A stretch of DNA of 24,444 nucleotides, taken from Amoebophrya sp. A120 (lineage: Eukaryota; Sar; Dinophyceae; Syndiniales; Amoebophryaceae). This document shows, piece after piece, positions 10,570-18,888 of the stretch. A program made the position numbers and the translations under genes. Within the stretch, counting starts at the first letter, position 1. Each line of letters starts with the position of its first letter. The notes beneath the pieces were generated by a model. That model did no database searches. It saw nothing but the letters and a program-made list of their open reading frames with translations, and had not been told where the DNA came from. The stretch spans positions 1 through 24,444 of the forward strand of contig CAJINV010000039.1 in assembly GCA_905178155.1 (NCBI GenBank). Reading direction: 5' to 3'.

Positions 10570-11541
10570 AGCTATGTTTTTCCATTTCGATACGCATCCG
10601 CTGTGTCAAGAGGGGCGCCAATCTCGCTGAGAAACTGCAGCCAAAAGCTGATCAAGCTGGTCCTTGAACCGGCCCTAGAAGGATGGAATCTGCGCAAAGA
10701 TGAAAAAGAGCGCAAGGCACTCGACAGTCTCACATACGAACTTACTGGCGCCTGGCGTTCGCAGGAGGTCATGGCCGTGATCAAGCGCTTGCGGGACTCA
10801 GTGGCGGCGTTTCCAGAGGTTCGAGGGGTGCTAGAACTCTTGAATGATTACCAAATGGCAGAGGATTGGCGGCCTCTCGGAACTGGCATGCTAGGCCAGG
10901 AGCGCGATGACAGCAAAAATGCCACCCTGGTTAGTGTTCGCAGCGTGCAAGCGACCATCACAGAGTTCTTGAAAGTGACCGAACCTGCGAAGTGGAGCAC
11001 AGTCCTCCATTCGAAATTTGTGGCCATTCTTTTCCCCGGAAGCACAGAACTTTCTCCCGGAGCTGTCGCTGGGCACATCGAAAACGAGGCACGGACGCGA
11101 GCGGGCAGCACCAACTCGGAATTTTTGAAATCTGCAGGAGTGAACCTGCCGGCTAAGCACGACGAGATTGCGAGATTCCCCGTTGCCGATTCCCTTAACT
11201 GGAAAACTTGGGCAGACACCGTGCGCAGCAAGTTTGCTGCTGGAGAGGAAGTGGACATGGTCGAGGTTCTCGCTGTGCTAAAGTCTGGCTGGCACAAGAC
11301 TTTCCACGAAGAACTACGCGCTACACAAATGTTTGCTGTGATCACCCACCTTGACGCGTACAAATCCGGAACAAAAGGCAGACTCGGACAGGTTCCAACG
11401 GGTGAAGGCAAGACAGCCATCGTCGGCGTCCTCGCTGCTGCTTTGTCTCTGCACGGAAAAAAAGTCGACGTTATCACATCCTCGTCGGAACTCGCCAAGC
11501 CCCAAGCAGGGAAGCTAAGCCAATTTTTTCGCCGATTCGGC
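10570..11541 (+). CDS. Giant SecA-like gene, coding block 7: start of SecA DEAD ATPase, Walker A
   Basis: The first part is helical (LIKLVLEPALEGWNLRKDEK, EVMAVIKRLRDSVAAFPEV, VRGVLELLNDYQ). The C-terminal quarter is the first part of a SecA-type nucleotide-binding domain. TFHEELRATQMFAVITHLD is the Q-motif-like lead-in seen in SecA. QVPTGEGKT (about 11389-11415) is the P-loop that would bind ATP phosphate through Lys and Thr. GKKVDVITSSSELAKPQA corresponds to SecA motif Ia ('VHVVTVNDYLA'). The block stops inside the region that in SecA reads 'FEFLGL', here FFRRFG, and the rest of the motor is in blocks 8-10. Ser-Ser-Glu-Leu replaces the usual Asn-Asp-Tyr-Leu. Confidence 0.85.
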
Positions 11542-12008
11542 GTACGATGAGCAAAAACAAGGATTGGTTTTGTCATGCGTTTCTACATCATACTTATTAT
11601 AGTATTAATACCCACGAGATAATTGCAACATAGCACAATAGCCTTGATGAACATATGAGAGCGAAATTTGATCGGCACAATTCGGTAGAAATAATCTCGG
11701 CGTTTCTATCCGAAGAAAGAAAAACGTCAGTCAAAGTCAAAAAGAGAAGCAAGATGCGACACACAATTGCCATGAAAGATGACGCAATACGTGCCGTTGC
11801 CGCCAGCAACCATGACTTTGCAGCGCAATACATGCTGCTGTTACGCTCATGGAAATCATTCTGCGTCAAAGGAAGATGAAGACGCAGGCAATGTTGAACA
11901 ACAACTGTAATTCTACATCATGAGTCTCATAGATACTAGTCGGACTCAGACTTTTCTCTCTTTTCTTTTCATACTCAACCTGCCTTGTTTTTTTTCGCGC
12001 AATGCCGT
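11542..12008 (+). other. Intron 7 within the SecA motor domain
   Basis: SecA homology breaks after FFRRFG and resumes near 12045. A GT donor at 11542 (GTACGATGAG, phase 0) can pair with an AG at 12040-12044 in phase 0. The paired ends (GCAAAAACAAGG...GGTTTTG near 11551-11572, complement near 11973-11999) instead suggest an end near 12005-12008. The end given is the midpoint of these solutions. A repeat TTCTACATCAT occurs at about 11582 and 11911, so the interior may carry a nested duplication. Confidence 0.5.
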
Positions 12009-12716
12009 ATTGGGTCAGATTACATTCGGACTCCGAACAAGAAGGTGCGCTCGACTGGGACGAACACTAGATTTGCAGGCAGCGACGTGGTGTATGGTTC
12101 TCCCAGTCTTTTCCAGTGGGCTGACCTGCGACACCGATTCTCTCGAGAACAAGTTGAGGCACGGGATCGCGACACGCGGCCATACGACATTGCAATTATT
12201 GATGAGAGCGACTCTCTCATGGTTGACGGGACGGCGTCACAAGCATTGCTGTCAAGCCCGTTGATGGGCGCTCACCATCTACACAACTTCATGGCTTCCG
12301 TGTGGTTAATTGTGAAAGCGCAAAAGCAACATCTCAAGCAGTTCGAGGTGGACGGAGAGCTTTTAACTTTCGAAGTGCCACCACAGCTCCACACGATAGA
12401 GACTTGGGAAACATACAAGGACGTGCTAAAGGCGCACAACGTCTCCGTTCACGAGTCCCAAGCGATCGAAAACCGACGGGATCCGGAAACGGGGGAGCGT
12501 TTATACAAGTGTTGGACGGACTTTCTCACACAGAAGGTGGAGGAGGTGCTACGCAAGAGCGTCCGCGACTTCGAGTGGCACGCTAAGAGCCACCTGCCGG
12601 GAAAGAAGCTTACAGATGAGCAGATTTCGCAGGTCAGGCAAGGTGACGATCCGAACAACAACGACGTGGCTCCATATCAGCGGCTCCATCACTTGAATCA
12701 TTATCATGATGGAAGT
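12009..12716 (+). CDS. Giant SecA-like gene, coding block 8: SecA DEAD motif II
   Basis: Contains DVVYGSPSLFQWADLRHRF, equivalent to SecA 'DITYGTNNEFGFDYLRDNM'. It is followed by YDIAIIDESDSLMVDG, the Walker B/DEAD motif (Asp-Glu at 12201-12206) that coordinates Mg and activates water. After it come about 170 charged, helical residues in the position where bacterial SecA carries the preprotein cross-linking domain. The sequence there is not recognisably conserved, so binding of secretory preproteins is not implied. The start is uncertain by about 40 bases. The 3' end is the AAGT repeat at 12713-12716, in phase 0. Confidence 0.8.
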
Positions 12717-13135
12717 ATCTTCCCTGCCAAGAGTCGGGCTGCAGCAACGTGAAGAACCTGCATTAACAAAAGCGTTGAGGTGCATGCATTTTTCAACTCG
12801 CGACACAGCCTTTCGCACCCCTTGCCTCTCTAGCGGAACTAGAGCGCCATATTTCCCTCTGTGAACATTTGTATAAATGTTAAAGTCTACTTTGACTATA
12901 AATCTGCCGGGCATGAGTCGCTCTAGGTGAACATGCATTTTTCTCGTCGGTGGCCACTACTTTGCTCAAGAGAATATAGAAGAAGCACGGTACGTCTTCG
13001 GCAGCGCTCCTAGATTTGATCTACTTACGCTTTTTTGAAAGATCACCCTTTTGCTCATGCAAGTGGAAGTGGCATGATGAAGTTATAAGCACAACTAGAC
13101 CGCTTTCGTTACGTACACCCTTGGAGGGAATAAGT
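12717..13135 (+). mobile_element. Intron 8, introner-like, AAGT direct repeats with flush inverted repeats
   Basis: AAGT at 12713-12716 and 13132-13135 is codon-phased on both sides; excision joins HDGS to FCRDCDHRKF. The interior starts ATCTTCCCTGCCAAG, and its end pairs with it (CTTGGAGGGAAT ending at 13131), an imperfect but clear terminal inverted repeat directly against the direct repeats. An internal palindrome AACATTTGTATAAATGTT lies near 12864-12881. No in-frame GT-AG pair is available at this join. Confidence 0.7.
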
Positions 13136-13363
13136 TTTTGCCGCGATTGTGATCATCGAAAATTCATCGTGGAGCGAGGCATTTATGACTGGTCCAGAAA
13201 TTGCGTACACGCGCAGTTTATCTATGAACCTGGTGTGCAGTACCAACTTCGGGGGAAAGGCGACGGCACGAACATGGAGCTCAGCACGGTGGACGCCGAC
13301 AATACGGGCACTATCTCCGACTACCAGCAATACAGTGGTGGGCTGCACCAGATTTTGCAAATC
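13136..13363 (+). CDS. Giant SecA-like gene, coding block 9: SecA 'VDADNTG...GLHQ' segment
   Basis: A 76-residue exon located by frame and homology. It carries STVDADNTGTISDYQQYSGG followed by LHQILQI, which aligns with the SecA segment 'VDExTGRxMxxRRxSxGLHQAIEAKE' closing the preprotein-binding insertion and returning to the motor. In bacterial SecA this precedes the stretch leading to the GMTGT motif, and here that stretch continues in block 10. Both flanks are inverted-repeat introns, so the exon cannot be found by looking for GT-AG. The upstream part (FCRDCDHRKFIVERGIYDW) is not recognised. Confidence 0.8.
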
Positions 13364-13697
13364 TATGGCCCGGACATATCGTTTTTTTTCATCTCGTTCG
13401 ACATTTTTGAATAGCTATTTTGCATGCAGCTTCTGAGCTGAAAAAATGCATGAATGTGCTGGACAATTCACAATCTGATGACTACACATGTAGCTACACC
13501 TGTGAACTAGTCAGCCTGAAGCTATCTAGTCTTGTGGAATCGTGGGAAGCCAGAAGACTAGATAGCTTGAGATTAACTAGCTAGCTCATGACGTTGATTT
13601 ATAATATATTCGCACAAGCCAGCTCATGGCGATTATCCACGGCCGCAAATTTTTTCGAACGAGTTCGAAAAAAACCATCTGTCCGGGCCATAAAATC
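13364..13697 (+). mobile_element. Intron 9, introner-like, about 37-bp inverted repeats inside AAATC direct repeats
   Basis: AAATC at 13359-13363 and 13693-13697 is in the same codon phase; excision joins LHQILQI to KHGLRMEQ, exactly as SecA homology requires. Inside each copy, flush, lies an inverted repeat of about 37 bp (13364-13400 against 13656-13692), with the outer 13 bases, TATGGCCCGGACA, perfect. Neither GT-AG nor GC-AG fits this join. This is the clearest transposon-like intron in the window. Its centre carries a second, long hairpin (13519-13568 core). Confidence 0.85.
13519..13568. repeat. Long hairpin nested in intron 9
   Basis: A perfect 15-bp inverted repeat (AAGCTATCTAGTCTT at 13519-13533, complement at 13554-13568) has a 20-base loop. 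Pairing continues outward with mismatches through CTAGT-type sequence to about 13505 and 13582, giving a stem of over 30 bp. It may be a second small element inside the intron, or a structural core. Confidence 0.8.
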
Positions 13698-16412
13698 AAA
13701 CATGGCCTCCGTATGGAGCAGCCTCAAAGTTTTAGCACCAACTTTCTGTCGAACGTCAAGTTCTTCAAGGGCTATGATCATGTGTTTGGACTGACAGGGA
13801 CGCTCGGTGATCAGGCTACGCTGAAGCTCATGCACGAAGTGTACGGATTAGACTTTTTTTTCGCGCCCGGCTTTAAGCAAAAGCAGTTTTACACTCTCCG
13901 GGGTGTTGCTCTGCACGGTAAGGACGCCGGAAAGACCTGGCTTGAGACCGTGGTTCGGCGCGGCCGCGCTGAAGCATTTTTGGGACGTGCGGTTCTGGTG
14001 GTGTGCGAATCCATCAAGAAAGCGGATGCCATACACCAGGCCTTCGAAAAAGCGGCAAAAGATGCAGCCGACCATGAGTCGGAGGGTGGGCCTGAATTGC
14101 CCGACGGCTCCAGACATAACGTATCCCTGTTCAGGTACACCGCAGAAGAGGAACGCGATGCTGCCGTAGAAAGGATCGTCCAGGCGGGTGACGTCATAAT
14201 TGCCACAAATATTTCCGGACGGGGCACTGACATCAAGCTTTCGGACGAGGTGGAAAAGAATGGGGGTATGCACGTCAGCGTTACGTTTATTCCAAGAAAC
14301 AAAAGAGTTCAGGAACAAAATTTCGGTAGAACTGCGCGGACAGGGCTTCGGGGCACAGCCCAGTTGATTGCGGAAGCAGAGAGAGATGTCCCTCCATCTT
14401 TGGGAACGGACGACGGTCGGGACACCCTGCTGCAGTGGCTTTTGGCACGACGCGACGCGCACGAGCGTAACAGCATTCGAAACGCACCAGAAGACATCCG
14501 GAAGACACTGAATAAGGACAAGGTGTTTGACTCCGCTCTGGCAATGCTTGCAGAGCTTTCGCTCGTCAGGCCGAAACCCAAACCAAACGCCCCCAAACCC
14601 GTTTTGGGAGACGAGTCCTGGAAGTCGATAAATCGCCTTGCCTTCGAGGAGCGGTTTGCTCTATGGCTGCTCGCAAGGGGCGCCGCGCTCGAAGACGCAG
14701 ATGACCCCGAGGTTTTCTTTGAGGAAGATTTTGCGAAACCCTTGCGGCAAGAGAAGGTCGGCAAAACTAGGGCCTCGTCGCCTTGTTTGCGACGACCACT
14801 ATACCCGCTCGTCACGAACCCGTACCACCTTGTCAAACAGGCAAACGAGGAGATAAAGTCGGGGCTCTATGATTGCGCCTTGCTTTTGCTCTCAAAGGCG
14901 TCCGAGCTGGACGCTGAATTCAGCGAAAACTGCAGCGGTGGTATGTGTGTTGAGGCCCGATACTCTCGCGGGTTCGCCCACGTCGCAAAACATAACAAGG
15001 AGAAGCCTGAAACCGAGTCCTCGTGCGAGACCCAGTACCCAAAAGTTCTTGCTGTTCTCAAAGAAAAAATTCTTCCACCATTAGACGCTGTAGATATGTG
15101 TTGCCATGGTGCTGGCAATGAGCAGGGTGTCTGTATCAAGGACCTTTTGCATCGTCAGGTCGACCAGCATCGTGCGATCTATCACGGAATGGTGCAACAA
15201 GTACAGTCTGTCATAGGAGATCCGGAGGCCGATTTTGATAAACGAAGGGAGCGGATTTCTGAGCAAATAGACAAAGCTGAAGACACGCTTCGAAAAAGCC
15301 GGAAGGAACGCGCAGAGTACGACAAGATGAGTGACGACGACCGCGTGAAATTTGTAAAAGACAGAGGGATAGAGAATTCCAAGCCTACCGACGAGGACCT
15401 CCGTAATCATCCGCACTTAAAAACCAAGACTGGTGCTTTGCTCGCCTTCGAAGTGCACGTAGTCATCAAAGACGACGAAATTGCAAACGTTGAAGAACAA
15501 CGCCGAGAGTTGCGCAGATCCCGATCCTCGCTAAGGAAAGAAAAACGACAATGCCGCAAAGAGGAATCCGCAGGAACCGCGCAATCGAAAAGAGTCTTGG
15601 GGCTGCTCCGTTGGGCTCGGGAGAACAACCAGGAACTCGGGTTCAAGCGAGTTCTCGACATTACACAAAAAGATGGCTTCAGGTATTTTGTCGGGCCAGA
15701 CCAGGACCACTCTGAGTTTGAAGCAGTTTCGAACATGCATAAAAAGTGGGGGTTAATTGGAGCGCCCGAGTTCGAGGTGTGTCCTCCGTTTGACCGGGGC
15801 GCCTTCGCAGTGTTGATTATTATAGGGGTGACGCAGATGATTGGAGGTGCGGCTCTTGCTGTTTTTACCCTGGGCGCCGCAGCCAACTTCGGTGTGGGCC
15901 TTGTGGCAGAGGGCGTGAGCGATATAATCACAGCGGTCAAGGATATCTTGATCAATCGGTCTTTCGACTGGGGTCGCTGGGGCGCGGAAAAAGCGGTAAG
16001 TCTGGTGTTGAGCCTCGTTACCGCCGGAGTGGGCGTGCTCAAAGAAGCGGCCCGAGTTGCGAACGCTGTGGTCAAGGGCACTGTGGAGTTGAGCAAGCGG
16101 ACCTTAACGGAGGGCGTAAAAGTCGTGGCCCGTACCGCTTTTAAAGTGATCATCAACGAAGGTGTGCAAGTTCTGGCGAAAGTCGCGGTATCGGACGGAC
16201 TCATGCCGCATCTAAAAACTGCAATCAAGGTGCACTTGAAAGATAAGGTGAAAGCTTTGTTGTCAAGCTCTGCTGAATTCGAAGCGCTGAAAGAGGCGGA
16301 TAGTGCGGCTGGAAACAGACAGAACGTGTCGAACGTTACAAAGGCTATTGAAAGTTTGTTACGCCCGGGACAGAATGTAAGTCAGGTCTTTCAGACTCTG
16401 GCAGGGGAAATG
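13698..16412 (+). CDS. Giant SecA-like gene, coding block 10: SecA motor domain 2, TPR-like region, coiled coil, hydrophobic segment
   Basis: A 905-residue block. First comes the second SecA motor half: FFKGYDHVFGLTGTLG (13788-13808), then VLVVCESIKKADAI, IIATNISGRGTDIKL (14196-14240, cf. SecA 'ATNMAGRGTDI'), and QNFGRTARTGLRG (14316-14354, arginine-finger motif VI). Next, around 14810-15000, is a TPR-like helix pair (NPYHLVKQANEEIKSGLYDC, then ARYSRGFAHVAKHNKEKPE). Charged coiled-coil stretches lie at about 15230-15355 and 15470-15570. A Gly/Ala-rich hydrophobic region sits at 15798-15950 (AFAVLIIIGVTQMIGGAALA, then FTLGAAANFGVGLVAEGVSD), and amphipathic helices follow. This order matches, from memory, very large SecA-DEAD proteins found sporadically in eukaryotes. 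Membrane insertion of the hydrophobic part is possible but unproven. Confidence 0.85.
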
Positions 16413-16920
16413 GTACCAAAACATGGACGCCCGCACCGCTCTATCATATTCATATACATGTGATTGTATCTTGGCAGGCGTTTCAGCTGCGACTTCCTAA
16501 TTAGTTTTATTGTCGCACTTTTTCAATGTCGGCGTAATCTCATTGCCATTTGTGCATAATGCGCGCTGCAGCATGTTCCTTCATACGATGGCTGCAGATG
16601 ACCGCTGCATGAGGAATACGCATGATCATCAAGATATGTGTTTCCCAGTGCTCACTACTAAGTGAGTCTGCGAACCAACTCAGCCACCACCTCTCTAGTG
16701 CATATTGGAATTTTCCAACACCAGCGAAAGGAATTATCTCCTTGCACCTGACTATCAGCACACAACAGTACGCGGAAAGATGATTCGCTAAGAATCATAC
16801 GTCGTACAGTTGCAGTGTGGGAGGGAGAGTTGCAGTCTCCTTTAGTCAAAACACCACAAGAATATCATGATAGAGCGGGGGGGGGGCGTTTGAGTGTAAT
16901 ACGATTTTGGATGCGACCAG
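16413..16920 (+). other. Intron 10, GT-AG with inverted-repeat ends
   Basis: Donor GTACCA follows ATG in phase 0, and acceptor ACCAG (16916-16920) precedes AGA in phase 0, joining LAGEM to RVAGALTKLG. Near the ends, CCAAAA (16415-16420) pairs with TTTTGG (16914 region), and CGCTCTATCAT (16437-16447) pairs perfectly with its complement at 16867-16877. It therefore combines canonical splice sites with the inverted-repeat architecture. A G10 homopolymer lies at about 16877-16886. Confidence 0.65.
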
Positions 16921-17150
16921 AGAGTCGCAGGAGCGCTCACGAAGCTCGGCTCGGGCTTAGCAAGTGCCACGAGACCGAGAGCCGGCGAGGCAATACAGGC
17001 AATAAACCTTGCGTTGACAGTAACAGAAGCCACGGCGCAGGTGACGCAAATCGCAACGAATCTAGAACCGCAACTGCTCAGTGTGATTCGGACGCTGCAT
17101 GACGAGCACAAAAAGGTTCTCGAATACGTAGAGGGACACTACCAAAGGTG
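16921..17150 (+). CDS. Giant SecA-like gene, coding block 11, helical
   Basis: A short block without its own start codon, found by reading the frame after the acceptor at 16920. It encodes RVAGALTKLGSGLASATRP, then AGEAIQAINLALTVTEATAQ, then VTQIATNLEPQLLSVIRTLH and DEHKKVLEYVEGHYQR. The heptad-like hydrophobic spacing predicts long amphipathic helices continuing those at the end of block 10. The frame runs on to a TGA near 17173; the splice point is tentative, taken from a codon-phased GTG repeat (17148-17150, 17389-17391). No family is recognised. Confidence 0.65.
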
Positions 17151-17391
17151 CAGTGTTTTTTTCATTTCATCATGAATTGATATGCTAGTCGGGAAATGCC
17201 ATTATGATGCTGATGGATAATCAACTTTCACCAAAATAATTCATTTGACGACGCTTTCGCCTAAGAAAAAGATTTAGCATACAATGCGCAGCATCACTCG
17301 ATGATATCAAATGCGCAAGCAAGTGCTAAGGGGTGTACACATCCCGGCAACGGGGTGGTAGCCCAACATCAAGCGATATCAGCTGAGCGTG
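17151..17391 (+). other. Probable intron 11, boundaries tentative
   Basis: The frame of block 11 closes and that of block 12 opens only after TGA at 17384-17386. A GTG repeat gives one in-frame join; GT-AG joins (for example donor GTAGAG near 17129 with the AG at 17421-17422) also keep phase. Inverted-repeat ends are not evident here, unlike the other introns. Confidence 0.4.
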
Positions 17392-17546
17392 TGAGCCCTG
17401 CGCGGGGCGCCTGGCGACTCAGCTGCTGGGGCGTCTGCGCAACACTCCGCGTACGTGTCTCTATTCCAAGGAATTTTTCCTGGATGAGTTGCGAAATGAA
17501 GCAGACACTTATTGCACCCGCCAGACAGGAGTAAAGATACGAAATC
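17392..17546 (+). CDS. Giant SecA-like gene, coding block 12
   Basis: A short coding block encoding GRLATQLLGRLRNTPRTCLY followed by SKEFFLDELRNEADTYCTRQ, which is helical with balanced charges. The start is uncertain by a few dozen bases. The end is placed at the AAATC direct repeat (17542-17546). The frame stays open further downstream, but that extension contains low-complexity and intron-like sequence. No domain is recognised. Confidence 0.55.
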
Positions 17547-17839
17547 GGATTTGTTTCAGTTTGGGGATGGCGCGCTTGGCCTTGTATGTCTCGCAGTTAT
17601 TGTGGTACAATCTCGCAGAGGGCCTCCGCTTCCGCATTTCCGATGATGCAGTGGCGGTGCCTGTCTGTGTTTCTCCTGACCTACTTCTTCATTGTGAGAT
17701 AAATCGCAGCCGAACCTTCCGACCTTTTTCATTCCGAACCATTTCCATTCAAGGCATTCTTGTGACACCAAAAAAAAAAAGTTTGGAAAAATAGAAAATA
17801 CAATATACAGTGCGAGGACCAGCGTCGAGGCAGCAAATC
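17547..17839 (+). mobile_element. Intron 12, bounded by AAATC direct repeats
   Basis: AAATC at 17542-17546 and 17835-17839 is codon-phased; excision joins KIRN to PQGDGDSD. CGGATTTG at 17546-17553 pairs with CAAATCCG at 17834-17841, overlapping the direct repeats. A GT-AG alternative (GTAAAG at 17531 to the AG at 17828-17829) also keeps phase. An A11 tract lies at about 17770. The direct repeat is the same pentamer as at intron 9. Confidence 0.55.
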
Positions 17840-18600
17840 CGCAAGGTGATGGGGACTCAGACCCGATCATACTAGCAAATAAGATAACCCGCGAAACGCA
17901 AAGAAGGATTCAGGCTGAGATAGGAGCTCCAAACGCAAGGATGTCGGCGCAGTGGCTTAAGAAATTGGAGCCAAACCAGATAAAGACCTATGTGAGTCTT
18001 GCTCATTATCATGAAGAGAAAAAGGCGGGGAGGGCCGGCCACGCCGCTTGTTTGACCACAGCATCAACTGTATTAAGCAACCAAAACCAAAACAGTACCA
18101 CTACTGGCGGAGCCGTTGAAATCCAGTCTGTGCCGCCACCACTTTCTCCTCCTGGTCGTTGGGACGCCAATTTTCACGCCGACGACGGACCGCAAGCGAG
18201 AGCCTCGATAAAACGCATGGGCCGCGGCGACGCCGAAGAGGAGCTTTCGGAGAAAGCAGCTCAGGGGGTAACAAATATCGTCGAGGGAGCAACGCTTGCA
18301 GTGTCGTCGACTGCTGCAAGCGCGTGGTGCGCGAAGCGCTTTAAAGATTTTGATGCAAAAACGATGCAGTCTCTCGATCAGGTGCATTCCGTCAACCGCA
18401 TCACTGCTAATTCCGCTTCCAGCGACAACGCCGCGCAACAGCATGCGCAAGCACACGCGGCCGAGACCCAGGCAGCTGCATTGGCCGGCTTATCCAAACA
18501 AGAGCGACGCGAGGCTAAGCGCGCAATGAAAAAAGCGGATATGCAAGTGGCTGGAGACGTTGCCGCCGGGCTTACGAATGATGGCGAAGCGGGTCTTCAT
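17840..18600 (+). CDS. Giant SecA-like gene, coding block 13, Ala-rich helical linker
   Basis: Begins PQGDGDSDPIILANKITRET, followed by QRRIQAEIGAPNARMSAQWL and LEPNQIKTYVSLAHYHEEK. A low-complexity Ser/Thr/Asn/Pro linker follows, then Ala-rich helices (EELSEKAAQGVTNIVEGATL, AQQHAQAHAAETQAAALAGL, LSKQERREAKRAMKKADMQV). The last part resembles a coiled coil or charged single helix leading into the protease-like module. The 3' end is the CTTCAT repeat (18595-18600), phase 0. No enzymatic motif is visible. Confidence 0.7.
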
Positions 18601-18888
18601 ATCATATGTAAAAACGTCCCCACCCCATAGTCAAGATGGCAAATCTGCTACACAAATCTCCAAGTTTTGGAAGTTGTGCATGACAAGTGTGCCCCTGCAG
18701 TGTAGTGCTGTTTAGCAAGGGAAACTGCATAAGTAAGCCGTTTTGTCATCCTGTTTACAGCGTCACAAATTTTTCCAAAACACGGTCGGAAATAGCTCTC
18801 TTGGTGGAGCTGCGCATTATAAATGTTCGCGTCATTGCACATTTGCGTGACAACTGGGGTGGGGACATTTTTCCTCAGGATACTTCAT
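18601..18888 (+). mobile_element. Intron 13, introner-like, CTTCAT direct repeats with long inverted repeats
   Basis: CTTCAT at 18595-18600 and 18883-18888 has identical codon phase; excision joins EAGLH to HLGEAAHVV. The ends form an inverted repeat (18601-18628 against 18855-18882) with a perfect 12-bp core, GTCCCCACCCCA at 18615-18626. Weaker pairing continues inward to about 18640 and 18838. No GT-AG pair fits. The 6-bp direct repeat is the longest in this set. Confidence 0.8.

Noticed and set aside
11655-11879. 75-codon ORF inside intron 7
   Set aside because: It has no motif and no in-frame link to the SecA blocks; kept only as a curiosity because of its flanking repeat.
15407-16228. 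Minus-strand ORF of 273 codons opposite the hydrophobic part of block 10
   Set aside because: It is a shadow: low-complexity Thr/Ala/Ser translation opposite a sense frame with clear SecA-linked architecture.
10570-16412. Bacterial contamination or plastid secA
   Set aside because: The motor is split by introns, fused to unrelated domains, and followed by a eukaryotic copia retroelement.
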